From assembly GCA_913030785.1 (NCBI GenBank), contig CAJWER010000017.1, forward strand, positions 1 through 22,004: a stretch of DNA of 22,004 nucleotides, read 5' to 3'. The notes under the pieces are model-generated. The model was not told the DNA's origin. It worked only from the letters and a program-made list of their open reading frames with translations, and made no database searches. Shown piece after piece: positions 1 to 9,028 of this stretch. Position 1 is the first letter of the stretch, and each line of letters starts with the position of its first letter. Both the position numbers and the translations under genes were made by a program. Origin of the DNA: an uncultured Chloroflexota bacterium. GTDB taxonomy: Bacteria > Chloroflexota > Dehalococcoidia > Lucifugimonadales > CAJWER01.

Positions 1-1347
<1,347 letters not shown>

Positions 1348-1559
1348 AAGCATACGACCAGATCGGGTGGAGAGGGGCGGAGCTTCTTTGCCTGTCCTAA
1401 GCCTCTCGAAGGGCCGGGTGTTTGAGGGTGTCCCTCAGGCATAGCTCTTTTTTCTTTTTTCTGGTCAGAAAAAACTAGTGAGATCGGCTAGTTCACGGCA
1501 ACTCTAGGGGCGCGCTGCCCGCGCCCGCCTGCCGAGAATCCCTCACACATTGGAGCGAC
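1348..1559 (+). promoter_or_regulatory. leuA-leuC intergenic leader with two small hairpins
   Basis: This 212-base gap holds no convincing gene. It contains a short inverted repeat TGAGGG-tgt-CCCTCA (1423-1437) followed by two runs of six T (1448-1453 and 1455-1460), which could act as a weak or partial intrinsic terminator of leuA transcription. A second inverted repeat, AACTAG/CTAGTT (1473-1478 and 1488-1493), lies closer to leuC. No leader peptide rich in leucine codons was recognised, so attenuation is only a possibility. Confidence 0.3.
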
Positions 1560-2978
1560 ATGCAACCCAAAACAATGTTTGACAAGATATGGGACTCCCG
1601 CGTGGTGCACGAGGCCGCCGGGGAGCCGTCCTTGCTGTACGTAGATTTGCACCTGGTACACGAGGTCACATCGCCGCAGGCCTTCGACGGGCTGCGAACG
1701 GCCGGTCGCAAGGTCCGGCGTACCGACCTGACAATCGCGACCGCTGATCACAACACACCGACCTGGGACCTGTCGCTGCCCATCACAGACGACATCGCAA
1801 AGCAGCAGCTCGACGCCCTGGACAAGAATTGTGCCGAGTTCGGCATCACGTTCTACGACAGGTTCAGCCCCAAGCAGGGGATCGTGCACATCATCGCGCC
1901 CGAGCAGGGCCGTACCCAGCCGGGTATGGTCATCGTATGCGGTGACAGTCACACGGCGACCCACGGGGCCTTCGGGGCCTTCGCATTGGGCATTGGCACC
2001 TCGGAGGTCGAGCACGTCTTGGCTACGCAGACCCTGCGTCAGGCGAAGCCGAAGACCATGGAGATCCGCGTAGATGGGCCACTGCCCTTCGGGATCACAG
2101 CGAAGGACGTCATTTTGCGTATCATTGGAGAGATTGGCGTAGGTGGCGCTGCCGGCTATGTCATCGAGTATACCGGCGAGGCTATCCGCTCCCTGTCGAT
2201 GGAGGGCCGGATGACCGTCAGCAACATGTCGATCGAGGCGGGGGGCCGAGCCGGCATGGTGGCCCCGGACGATACGACATTCGAATACCTGCGCGGTCGA
2301 GAATACGCCCCGCAGGACAATGATTTCGAGGCCGCCGTCGAAGCGTGGCGCCAACTGGCTACCGACGACGGCGCACACTTCGACAAGACGGTGGTCATCG
2401 ACGCCGCAACTATCGAGCCGATGGTGTCGTGGGGGACCAACCCCGGCATGGTCGCGCCCGTCACCGCCAATGTCCCTGACCCGGCGTCGTCCGACTCCGA
2501 GGGCGACCGTCTCGCTGTGGAGCGGGCCCTGGAGTACATGGCTCTTGAACCGAACACGCCAATCGAGGAGATCGAGATTGACCGCGTGTTCTTGGGATCA
2601 TGCACCAACGCGCGAATAGAGGACCTGAGGAGCGCCGCCGAGGTGATCAAAGGACGTCATACCAGCGACAGGGTGCAGGCGATGGTGGTGCCGGGCTCAG
2701 CGGCCATAAAACGCCAGGCCGAAGAGGAAGGCCTGGACCAGATCTTCAAAGACGCGGGCTTTGACTGGCGGGTAGCCGGCTGCTCGATGTGTCTGGGCAT
2801 GAATCCAGACATCCTCAAGCCCGGCGAACGGTGTGCGTCCACATCCAACCGTAACTTTGAGGGCAGACAGGGCAAGGGCGGTCGGACCCACTTAGTCAGT
2901 CCGCAGATGGCCGCCGCCGCCGCCATCACAGGCCACTTCGTAGACATCCGCGAGTGGGGACCTGTATCTGAAGGCTAG
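1560..2978 (+). CDS. leuC: 3-isopropylmalate dehydratase large subunit
   Basis: Aconitase-family large subunit that, with LeuD, isomerises 2- to 3-isopropylmalate in leucine synthesis. At 472 residues it matches the usual bacterial LeuC length of about 466-475. The start MQPKTMFDKIWDSRVV is typical, and GGAG lies a few bases before the ATG. The 4Fe-4S ligands are present: Cys348 in LGSCTNARIEDL, and Cys408 and Cys411 in AGCSMCLGMNPD. Substrate-binding signatures such as ADHNTPT, GDSHTATHGAFGA and ISIEAGGRAGM-like NMSIEAGGRAGM are intact. It lies between leuA and leuD, but a small nucleotidyltransferase-like gene separates it from leuD. Homoaconitase is a weaker alternative. Confidence 0.97.
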   Translation: MQPKTMFDKIWDSRVVHEAAGEPSLLYVDLHLVHEVTSPQAFDGLRTAGRKVRRTDLTIATADHNTPTWDLSLPITDDIAKQQLDALDKNCAEFGITFYDRFSPKQGIVHIIAPEQGRTQPGMVIVCGDSHTATHGAFGAFALGIGTSEVEHVLATQTLRQAKPKTMEIRVDGPLPFGITAKDVILRIIGEIGVGGAAGYVIEYTGEAIRSLSMEGRMTVSNMSIEAGGRAGMVAPDDTTFEYLRGREYAPQDNDFEAAVEAWRQLATDDGAHFDKTVVIDAATIEPMVSWGTNPGMVAPVTANVPDPASSDSEGDRLAVERALEYMALEPNTPIEEIEIDRVFLGSCTNARIEDLRSAAEVIKGRHTSDRVQAMVVPGSAAIKRQAEEEGLDQIFKDAGFDWRVAGCSMCLGMNPDILKPGERCASTSNRNFEGRQGKGGRTHLVSPQMAAAAAITGHFVDIREWGPVSEG

Positions 2979-3001
2979 AGCTGGTATCAGGAGCGGTGTT
3001 C

Positions 3002-3319
3002 ATGCGTGAGGATGCCTCGCAACTTCATGGCAAAGCTGCAGAGTATGCGCAGGTTCTCCGCGAGCACCTCCCCGAACTTGGGGAGCGGTACGGCGTCGAG
3101 TCTCTCGGCATCTTCGGCCCCTACGTCCACGGCGAGCAGTCAAAAGGGAGCCACCTGGATCTGCTGGTGGACTTCAACCGCTCAATCGGCCTTTTCGACT
3201 TTGTGGGCCTGCAAGAGGAGATCTCCAAGATTCTCGGCGTAAAGGTCGATATTGTGCGGGAGCAGGGACTGGAGCTACAAGTAGGTGAGCGAATTCTCGC
3301 CGAGGTCGTCCGGGTATGA
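3002..3319 (+). CDS. small MNT-type nucleotidyltransferase-fold protein with altered active site
   Basis: A 105-residue protein with the fold signature of minimal (MNT/DNA polymerase beta-like) nucleotidyltransferases. The ATG at 3002 is chosen because AGGAG (2989-2993) sits 8 bases upstream; the in-frame GTG at 2996 is too close to that site. Active members carry GS-x10-DxD. Here residues 39-53 read FGPYVHGEQSKGSHLD from residue 38: the serine is proline and the first aspartate is histidine (GP-x10-HxD), so metal-dependent catalysis is doubtful. A second conserved strand, VKVDIV, follows near residues 77-82. Relatives often act as MntA antitoxins beside a HEPN toxin, but no HEPN gene (RX4-6H motif) is adjacent. 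It is inserted between leuC (23 bases upstream) and leuD (59 bases downstream), probably on the same transcript. Its role is unknown. Confidence 0.8.
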   Translation: MREDASQLHGKAAEYAQVLREHLPELGERYGVESLGIFGPYVHGEQSKGSHLDLLVDFNRSIGLFDFVGLQEEISKILGVKVDIVREQGLELQVGERILAEVVRV

Positions 3320-3378
3320 ATTGTATCGACTCGATCAATGTCGATGCGCAGTGGCGAACAACACAGTAGAGGCAAGAT

Positions 3379-3966
3379 ATGGAACCATTCGACACACACA
3401 CCGGCATCGTTGCCCCCATGGACAGGGTGGATATCGACACCGACCAGATCATTCCCAAGCAGTTCCTAAAGCGCATCGAACGGACCGGCTTCGGCCAGTT
3501 CCTCTTTTTCGACCATCGCTTTCGGGACGATGGGACACCCAACCCGGACTTCGTGCTGAACCGTCCCGAATATGAGGGTGCGTCGATCCTGGTTGCGGGT
3601 CGTAATTTCGGCACCGGCTCGTCTCGCGAGCACGCACCTTGGGCGCTACTGGACTACGGGTTCAAGTGCATCATCGCGCCGAGCTTCGCGGACATCTTCT
3701 ATAACAACTGCTTCCAGAACGGCGTGCTTCCAGTCGTGCTGCCCCAGGAGACCATAGACCGGATCATGGTTGCGGCGAGGGAGACCTTCGGCTACACCCT
3801 GGCCGTCGACCTCGAGGCCCAGCGCGTTTGGGACTCCGATGAGGAGGTGATGGTGGGGTTCGATATAGACCCGTTCCGCCGAGAATCGCTGTTGAAAGGC
3901 TTGGACGATATCGGCCTTACTCTGCAGGTGGAGCATAAAATCGCCGCCTTCGAACGCACCATCTAG
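3379..3966 (+). CDS. leuD: 3-isopropylmalate dehydratase small subunit
   Basis: Swivel-domain subunit that pairs with LeuC to form isopropylmalate isomerase. Its 195 residues match the usual 195-205. The N-terminus MEPFDTHTGIVAPMDRVDIDTDQIIPKQFL and the central motif NFGTGSSREHAPWAL, followed by APSFADIFYNNCFQNG, are diagnostic. AGAGG (3368-3372) lies 6 bases before the ATG. It is downstream of leuC with the small MNT-like gene between them, and 43 bases upstream of a broken lipoprotein gene. Confidence 0.97.
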   Translation: MEPFDTHTGIVAPMDRVDIDTDQIIPKQFLKRIERTGFGQFLFFDHRFRDDGTPNPDFVLNRPEYEGASILVAGRNFGTGSSREHAPWALLDYGFKCIIAPSFADIFYNNCFQNGVLPVVLPQETIDRIMVAARETFGYTLAVDLEAQRVWDSDEEVMVGFDIDPFRRESLLKGLDDIGLTLQVEHKIAAFERTI

Positions 3967-4009
3967 GGGTTTTAACGGCATGCGATCGGGTGGACACGAG
4001 GGAGCGAAA

Positions 4010-4462
4010 GTGGGTAAATCGGGGCTAATTTGCCTGATCCTTATCGCTATTCTGGCCGGATGTGGGCCTGGCGACCCGGGAGGCGTCGCCTCCGATACCG
4101 CCCGCGCCTGGACTGAGACTCAGACATAATCGTCGGCGCTAGACGCCACCAAGACGTTGCTGGGAGAGTACCCCATCCTGGGTACAGTCGACGAGAGCGA
4201 GGTCGAAGACGCCGTCCTCGATGCGTTCCACTGGGCATTGTCGCAGCCGGTGAGTGCCGAAAATGAGGGCCAGTATCGCATCAAAATCAAGGCCAGCTCA
4301 CGACCGCGAATCACGGTCCCGAATATGACGTCGCGGGCCTACGAAATCTCTTGGAACTACGGGCTGACGGTGGATTCTGTCAGGAAGGTAGTTATCGGCT
4401 ATGTCGTGGACACATCGGGCACCAAGGTAACCGACGGGTCAGACCTCATCGATTCCAAGTAA
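4010..4462 (+). pseudogene. lipoprotein gene with an in-frame stop after the signal peptide
   Basis: From GTG 4010, preceded by GAGGGAG, the frame encodes a lipoprotein signal: basic start, hydrophobic core LICLILIAIL, then lipobox LAGC with Cys18. After 39 codons it hits TAA at 4127-4129. The same frame then runs open for 110 codons to the stop at 4460-4462, through a soluble-looking region (TLLGEYPILGTVDESEVED...) that I do not recognise. The simplest reading is one lipoprotein of about 150 residues, interrupted by a single nonsense change or a sequencing error. ATG 3980 is in the same frame and would give a 28-residue signal, but it has a weaker ribosome site. The gene ends 4 bases before the convergent accDA stop. 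Its function is unknown. Confidence 0.7.
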
Positions 4463-4466
4463 GGAG

Positions 4467-6311
4467 TCAGTCGACGTTGCGCTCTTCTCCGGCGGGGATC
4501 GGCTCAGCAGTCTCGGGATCTGACTTGCCCCTGCGACTCGCAATCCGCTTTACGCCGGTGGCCACCAGTCCCTGGAGAGAGTTCACCTCCCTGGTAATGG
4601 CGACGCGGAAGTGAGAGCTGTACTCCCCCATCCTGCGGAATTTCTTGTATCGCTCCGATACTAATCTGCGCTTGGTCTTGGATTGCAGGTCCGCCAACTC
4701 CTGGAGTAGCGCGCGTCGAAGTTGACGAGCCGCCTCGTCGTGGTTCGTATGCGCCCCACCGGTAGGCTCCTGGACCACCTGATCTACGATCCCCAGCTCC
4801 AGACAGTCGCGTGCCGTGAGCTTCAGCGATTCTGCCGCCTCATCAGCCCTGGCCTCGTCCTGGTACATTAGGCCAGCCGCTTCCTCCGGCGAGATTATGG
4901 ATAGAATCGCATTCTCCATCATCAGCACCCTGCTGCCAACCGCCAGGGCAAGGGCGCCCTCGCTGCCCCCCTCTCCGATGATTACCGCCACCGAGGGGGT
5001 TTCTAGCGCACCCATCTCTGCCATGGTGCTAGCCAGCGCATTGCCGAGCCCGCGCTCCTCTGCATCGAGGGAGGTGAAAGGACCCGGGGTGTCGATGAGG
5101 GTGATCAGTGGCAGTCCGAACTTGGCTGCTAGCTTGATCGTCCTCTGAGCCTTCCGGAACCCCTCTGGTGAGGTTCGCCCTTCGTTGCGAGCCACATCGT
5201 CTCCGGGGCGCCCGCGTTCTTGGCCGATGACCGCCACCGTTTGCCCGCCAAGGTGACCGATGCCGCATACTACCGCGCCGTCATCCCCGTAGGAGCGATC
5301 GCCATGCAGTTCGACGAAAGAGTCCACGATGCGATCGATGTAGTCCAGGGATGTTGGGCGTGATTTATGGCGGGGGAGCTGCACCGACCGCCACGCCTCG
5401 GTTTTCGGCACTTCCCTCTCCGATGCCTGAGCACCGCGATTGCCACGCTTAGCGGTTAGCTTGTACTGGGCGCCCAGCAGATCCAGAAGTACCCCCAAGA
5501 TCTCCCGAAGCTGGCCTCGGTGGACCACGGCGTCTACCATCCCGTGTTCCAGATGGGACTCTCCTGTGTGGGAGCCACCAGGCAGAGGTTTGTCGCTCGA
5601 CTCTTTGATGATCCGCATCGGCGCGAGGCCAACTATTGCGCCGGGCTCGGAGAGAATAAAATCTGCCAGGTTTGCGAAGCTTGCATAGGCCTGACCGGTG
5701 GCCGGATTCGCCAGCACCGATATGAAGGGCAGCCCCTTGGAGTGGATCTGGTTGGTTGCAATGCTAGTCTTGGCCATCTGCATCAGAGATAGCACGCCCT
5801 CTTGTACGCGTGCGCCTCCGGACGTGACGACTGAGACGACGGGGTTCTTTCGCTTGGCCGCATGCTCCATCGCCAGCGCTACCTTCTCGCCGACGACGCA
5901 GCCCATGCTGCCGCCCATGAACCCAAAGTCCAACACGATTAGCACCACTGGGCTTCCGCCGATGGCGCCGGTGCCCGTGACAACAGCCTCGGTCAGACCG
6001 GTGCGCCTCTGGTCCCGAAACAGCCGTTGCTTGTAGGAGATACGGGAAGAGAAGGACAGTGGGTCTACCGAGGTTACGTTACGATTCGTCTCGCGGAAAC
6101 TTCCCGGGTCCACCAGGGAGTCGATGCGCTCCCTGGCTGTCATCGAGTAGTGGAAGTGGCAGACAGGGCATACTCGATTCTGGGCAAAAAACTCCGAATC
6201 TACGAGGCTTGCCTGGCAGACCAGGCAAGTGTCCCTCGCGGCCGCACCACCCTCATCGGGCTGGGCCTGTCGGACGACGGAGCCGAGACGCTCGGCGAGG
6301 TTGCGAACCAT
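4467..6311 (-). CDS. accDA: acetyl-CoA carboxylase carboxyltransferase, fused beta and alpha subunits
   Basis: Transfers the carboxyl group from carboxybiotin to acetyl-CoA, making malonyl-CoA for fatty-acid synthesis. A single 614-residue chain holds both subunits that are separate in E. coli. The AccD half begins with the zinc ribbon Cys29, Cys32, Cys48, Cys51 (CLVC...CPVC) and continues with the crotonase-like core (SGGARVQEG, LANPATGQAYASF). The AccA half starts near residue 310 (VQLPRHKSRPTSLDYID) and includes TLIDTPGPF, IGEGGSEGALALAVG and the ISPEEAAG motif. Biotin carboxylase and biotin carrier genes are not in the window. It is last in the minus-strand block, 119 bases after ftsK. 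Related acyl-CoA carboxylases (propionyl-CoA type) are also single chains, but the AccD zinc ribbon and AccA-type C-half argue against them. Confidence 0.93.
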   Translation of the reverse strand: MVRNLAERLGSVVRQAQPDEGGAAARDTCLVCQASLVDSEFFAQNRVCPVCHFHYSMTARERIDSLVDPGSFRETNRNVTSVDPLSFSSRISYKQRLFRDQRRTGLTEAVVTGTGAIGGSPVVLIVLDFGFMGGSMGCVVGEKVALAMEHAAKRKNPVVSVVTSGGARVQEGVLSLMQMAKTSIATNQIHSKGLPFISVLANPATGQAYASFANLADFILSEPGAIVGLAPMRIIKESSDKPLPGGSHTGESHLEHGMVDAVVHRGQLREILGVLLDLLGAQYKLTAKRGNRGAQASEREVPKTEAWRSVQLPRHKSRPTSLDYIDRIVDSFVELHGDRSYGDDGAVVCGIGHLGGQTVAVIGQERGRPGDDVARNEGRTSPEGFRKAQRTIKLAAKFGLPLITLIDTPGPFTSLDAEERGLGNALASTMAEMGALETPSVAVIIGEGGSEGALALAVGSRVLMMENAILSIISPEEAAGLMYQDEARADEAAESLKLTARDCLELGIVDQVVQEPTGGAHTNHDEAARQLRRALLQELADLQSKTKRRLVSERYKKFRRMGEYSSHFRVAITREVNSLQGLVATGVKRIASRRGKSDPETAEPIPAGEERNVD

Positions 6312-6430
6312 CGTGGAGCCGTTCCTCGCGCCGCTCCATTTGCCTACATACCGGCTGGTAGCGGTGCGATCAATCAGGTCGGTGTCGGGACGTGTGCATT
6401 ATGTCAGGGGCACAAGGGCGAAAACACCGC

Positions 6431-8947
6431 CTAGGCACTCCCAATTATAACATCCCGTGATTTGGAGCCATCGGCGGGACCGATGACACCCTCCTCCTCG
6501 AGCTGGTCCATCAAGCGGGCAGCACGCGGATAGCCGATTCGCAGCCGTCTTTGAAGCAGCGAAGTTGATAGCTTGTTGTTGTGGCGAGCGAGTTCGATCG
6601 CCTGGTCCAGCATCGCATCTTTTGCGTCGAGGCCGCCCCCGGGGTTACCGGCGTACACCCCTCCATCGTCCGAATCTCCGTCACCAACCGAGTGCAGGGA
6701 GACATCGGGTAGCGGCGCCCACTTCGTGTCCTTCCAGTATCCGACTAGGTCCTCGATTTCGCCGTCGGAGATGAACACCCCCTGAACACGCTCGGGTCTC
6801 GATGCGTCGACCGCCTGGTATAGCATGTCACCGCGCCCGAGGAGCTTCTCCGCGCCTGCGGCGTCTAGGATAGTCCTTGAGTCGATCTGAGAGGTCACGC
6901 CGAAGCTGATCCTGCTCGGGAAGTTCGCCTTGATCAGGCCTGTCACGACGTCTACAGACGGCCGCTGGGTTGCCACTATCAGGTGGATGCCGGTGGCGCG
7001 CCCAAGCTGGGCTAACCTGCACAGGGTCTGCTCGATTTCGAAGGAGGACGTCATCATCAGGTCCGCCAACTCGTCCACAGCCACCACGAGGTAGGGCATC
7101 TTATCCGACATCTTGCGGTTGAAGGAATCGATATTCCTGACGCCTTCTTCCTCCATTCTCCGATATCGATTCAACATCTCTTGGATAAGCCCTTTGAGCA
7201 GCCCAACCACCTGATCCGACTCCACCACCACCGGTGTCAGCAGGTGGGGAATGCCGTTGTAGGGTGTCAGCTCGACGCGTTTGGGGTCTATGAGCAGCAA
7301 CCTCAACTCTGAGGGAGTCCTCTCCGAGATCAGACCTGACACGATGGTGTTGATGCACACGCTCTTGCCACTGCCGGTAGCCCCGGCCACCAGTAGGTGA
7401 GGCATCTTCGCAAGGTCGATGACGACATCTTCGCCGCCGCTGCCTTTGCCGAGAGCGATCGGCAGCTTTGCCTTATCTTTCAGGCTCTGGAACTGCTCGC
7501 TCTCCACCACGCCCCTGAGCGTCACTAGGGAGGGGGTCGGGTTCGGCACCTCGATGCCCACCAGTGCCTCGCCCATTACCGGCGTCTCGATGCGGATCGA
7601 TGGTGTCTTAAGGGCTAGTCCCAGGTCCTTCTCCCGCGACATGATGCTATCGACCTTGACCCGTGTCTTGGTCTCCACCCTTGCGGTGACCGGCTTTCCC
7701 TGGTCGTTTAGCTTCGGCCTCCCGGCGTCATCGGTGACCTTCACCTGCTTGTAGCGCCTGACCCAGCCGGGGATCAGGCCATACATAGTCACGGTGGGTC
7801 CGGGTTGAATCTGTCCTATTTCGACCTCGACGCCGTACTCACCGAGGGTGCGCTTGATGGTCTCGCCGGTGTCGGCCATCTCCTGTTTGGAGATACCTCC
7901 GAGGGGCGCATTCTTCAGAAGATCTCGAGGCGGCAGTTTCCACACCGCCGCCATGTTGTCGGTGATGGGTACATTGGCATCGTGGTCGGCCTTGTCCGCG
8001 TTCTTGAATCGCTGCACCGAAGGGGTCGGCACTGGTGAGATAACATCGCCAGACGAACCCCAGTACCTGTTGTATTTGCCGGCCTCTGCGGCGGGCTCTG
8101 CGGTCAGACTCGTCTCCTGGGCTTCGTCGGCAGCCTCGGGAGCGGGAATGAACTCGGGGGGCGCCATCGGTGGTGGAACGTACTCCAAAGGCTCCTGAGC
8201 CTCCTCGACCGGTCGGGGGATTGGCGTCAGGGCGTCTTGTTCGGTGTAGCTGGGTTCGACAGGCGCTGCCGGCAGTGCCCGTGACTGGATCGCCTCCGTC
8301 AAAATCCGCGTCCTCTCACGCTTGCGATCGGCCTCGGCCTCGGTAAACCGCTCGTCAGCGCTGACCCTGTACATTCGCTTAAGACCGGAGGCGCCGCTTT
8401 TGGCGCCAACGGCTGCGGAGAAATAGCCGAGGGTTAGCATTTTCCATAGACCGACGCCTATGAAGGCCGCCAGTGGGGGAGCGGCGATTCCAATCCCAAC
8501 CAGTCCGAGTGCAGATAGCCGCAGCCATACGAACAAGCCGCCTACCCCTGCGCCCGAGCCAGCGATGGCTGTCCCGACCTCACCTCCCAAAACAACGTCT
8601 CCGTCCAGTGTGAACCAGCTCATGGTGCCCAAGGCCGGATCCAATTGAGCCAACAATCCGAGGCCGAACGCGAGCAGTATCAGCGATGCAAACCACAGAT
8701 TTGCGCGCATGAACCAGGAGCGGCGCATGGCGAGGGTGTAGATCAAAGCCGCCAGCCATACCGCAACCAGTACGATTCCTGCAGACAGCGCGGTGAGCAG
8801 CGTCTCTTCAGTGCTGGTGTAACTTGAGGAGAATTGCTCGCGGTACAAGTACGCGGCCACGCCGGCTGCGACCAGTACAATTGCTGCTATACCACGGGTC
8901 AGCCACGACCCAGAAACTGTGCGAAGGGCATCTATCCCAGCGACCAT
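6431..8947 (-). CDS. ftsK: DNA translocase FtsK/SpoIIIE
   Basis: Membrane-anchored, ATP-driven double-stranded DNA pump that clears chromosome ends from the division septum. It has 838 residues. About four N-terminal hydrophobic segments (roughly residues 18-33, 48-70, 80-100 and 135-170) form the membrane anchor, followed by a short proline/glutamate-rich linker to about residue 330. The motor holds Walker A GATGSGKS (522-529), the IDPKRVEL motif (Asp554) and Walker B VAVDELADLMM (Asp625, Glu626). The last 65 residues are the winged-helix gamma domain (LLQRRLRIGYPRAARLMDQL), which reads polar sequence motifs in the chromosome. It lies 81 bases downstream of the RNase J gene on the same strand. 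The linker is short compared with E. coli FtsK and closer to SpoIIIE. Confidence 0.96.
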   Translation of the reverse strand: MVAGIDALRTVSGSWLTRGIAAIVLVAAGVAAYLYREQFSSSYTSTEETLLTALSAGIVLVAVWLAALIYTLAMRRSWFMRANLWFASLILLAFGLGLLAQLDPALGTMSWFTLDGDVVLGGEVGTAIAGSGAGVGGLFVWLRLSALGLVGIGIAAPPLAAFIGVGLWKMLTLGYFSAAVGAKSGASGLKRMYRVSADERFTEAEADRKRERTRILTEAIQSRALPAAPVEPSYTEQDALTPIPRPVEEAQEPLEYVPPPMAPPEFIPAPEAADEAQETSLTAEPAAEAGKYNRYWGSSGDVISPVPTPSVQRFKNADKADHDANVPITDNMAAVWKLPPRDLLKNAPLGGISKQEMADTGETIKRTLGEYGVEVEIGQIQPGPTVTMYGLIPGWVRRYKQVKVTDDAGRPKLNDQGKPVTARVETKTRVKVDSIMSREKDLGLALKTPSIRIETPVMGEALVGIEVPNPTPSLVTLRGVVESEQFQSLKDKAKLPIALGKGSGGEDVVIDLAKMPHLLVAGATGSGKSVCINTIVSGLISERTPSELRLLLIDPKRVELTPYNGIPHLLTPVVVESDQVVGLLKGLIQEMLNRYRRMEEEGVRNIDSFNRKMSDKMPYLVVAVDELADLMMTSSFEIEQTLCRLAQLGRATGIHLIVATQRPSVDVVTGLIKANFPSRISFGVTSQIDSRTILDAAGAEKLLGRGDMLYQAVDASRPERVQGVFISDGEIEDLVGYWKDTKWAPLPDVSLHSVGDGDSDDGGVYAGNPGGGLDAKDAMLDQAIELARHNNKLSTSLLQRRLRIGYPRAARLMDQLEEEGVIGPADGSKSRDVIIGSA

Positions 8948-9028
8948 AATGATTGCTACCCCGTCGGAGAAGAGTCTTGGGGACGCTGCCCGGGTGGAAA
9001 GGGCGAAGTGGCGCTCGTCTGACGCGCC

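Noticed and set aside
1488..2378. 296-codon minus-strand frame opposite leuC
   Set aside because: It is a shadow of leuC in G+C-rich DNA; no domain or ribosome site, whereas leuC is complete with all ligands.
3002..3319. MntA-HEPN toxin-antitoxin system
   Set aside because: Only the nucleotidyltransferase half is present and its signature is degenerate; no HEPN gene with RX4-6H lies beside it.
6360..6420. Possible promoter (CATAAT-like -10) upstream of accDA
   Set aside because: No acceptable -35 at proper spacing; too weak to list as a feature.
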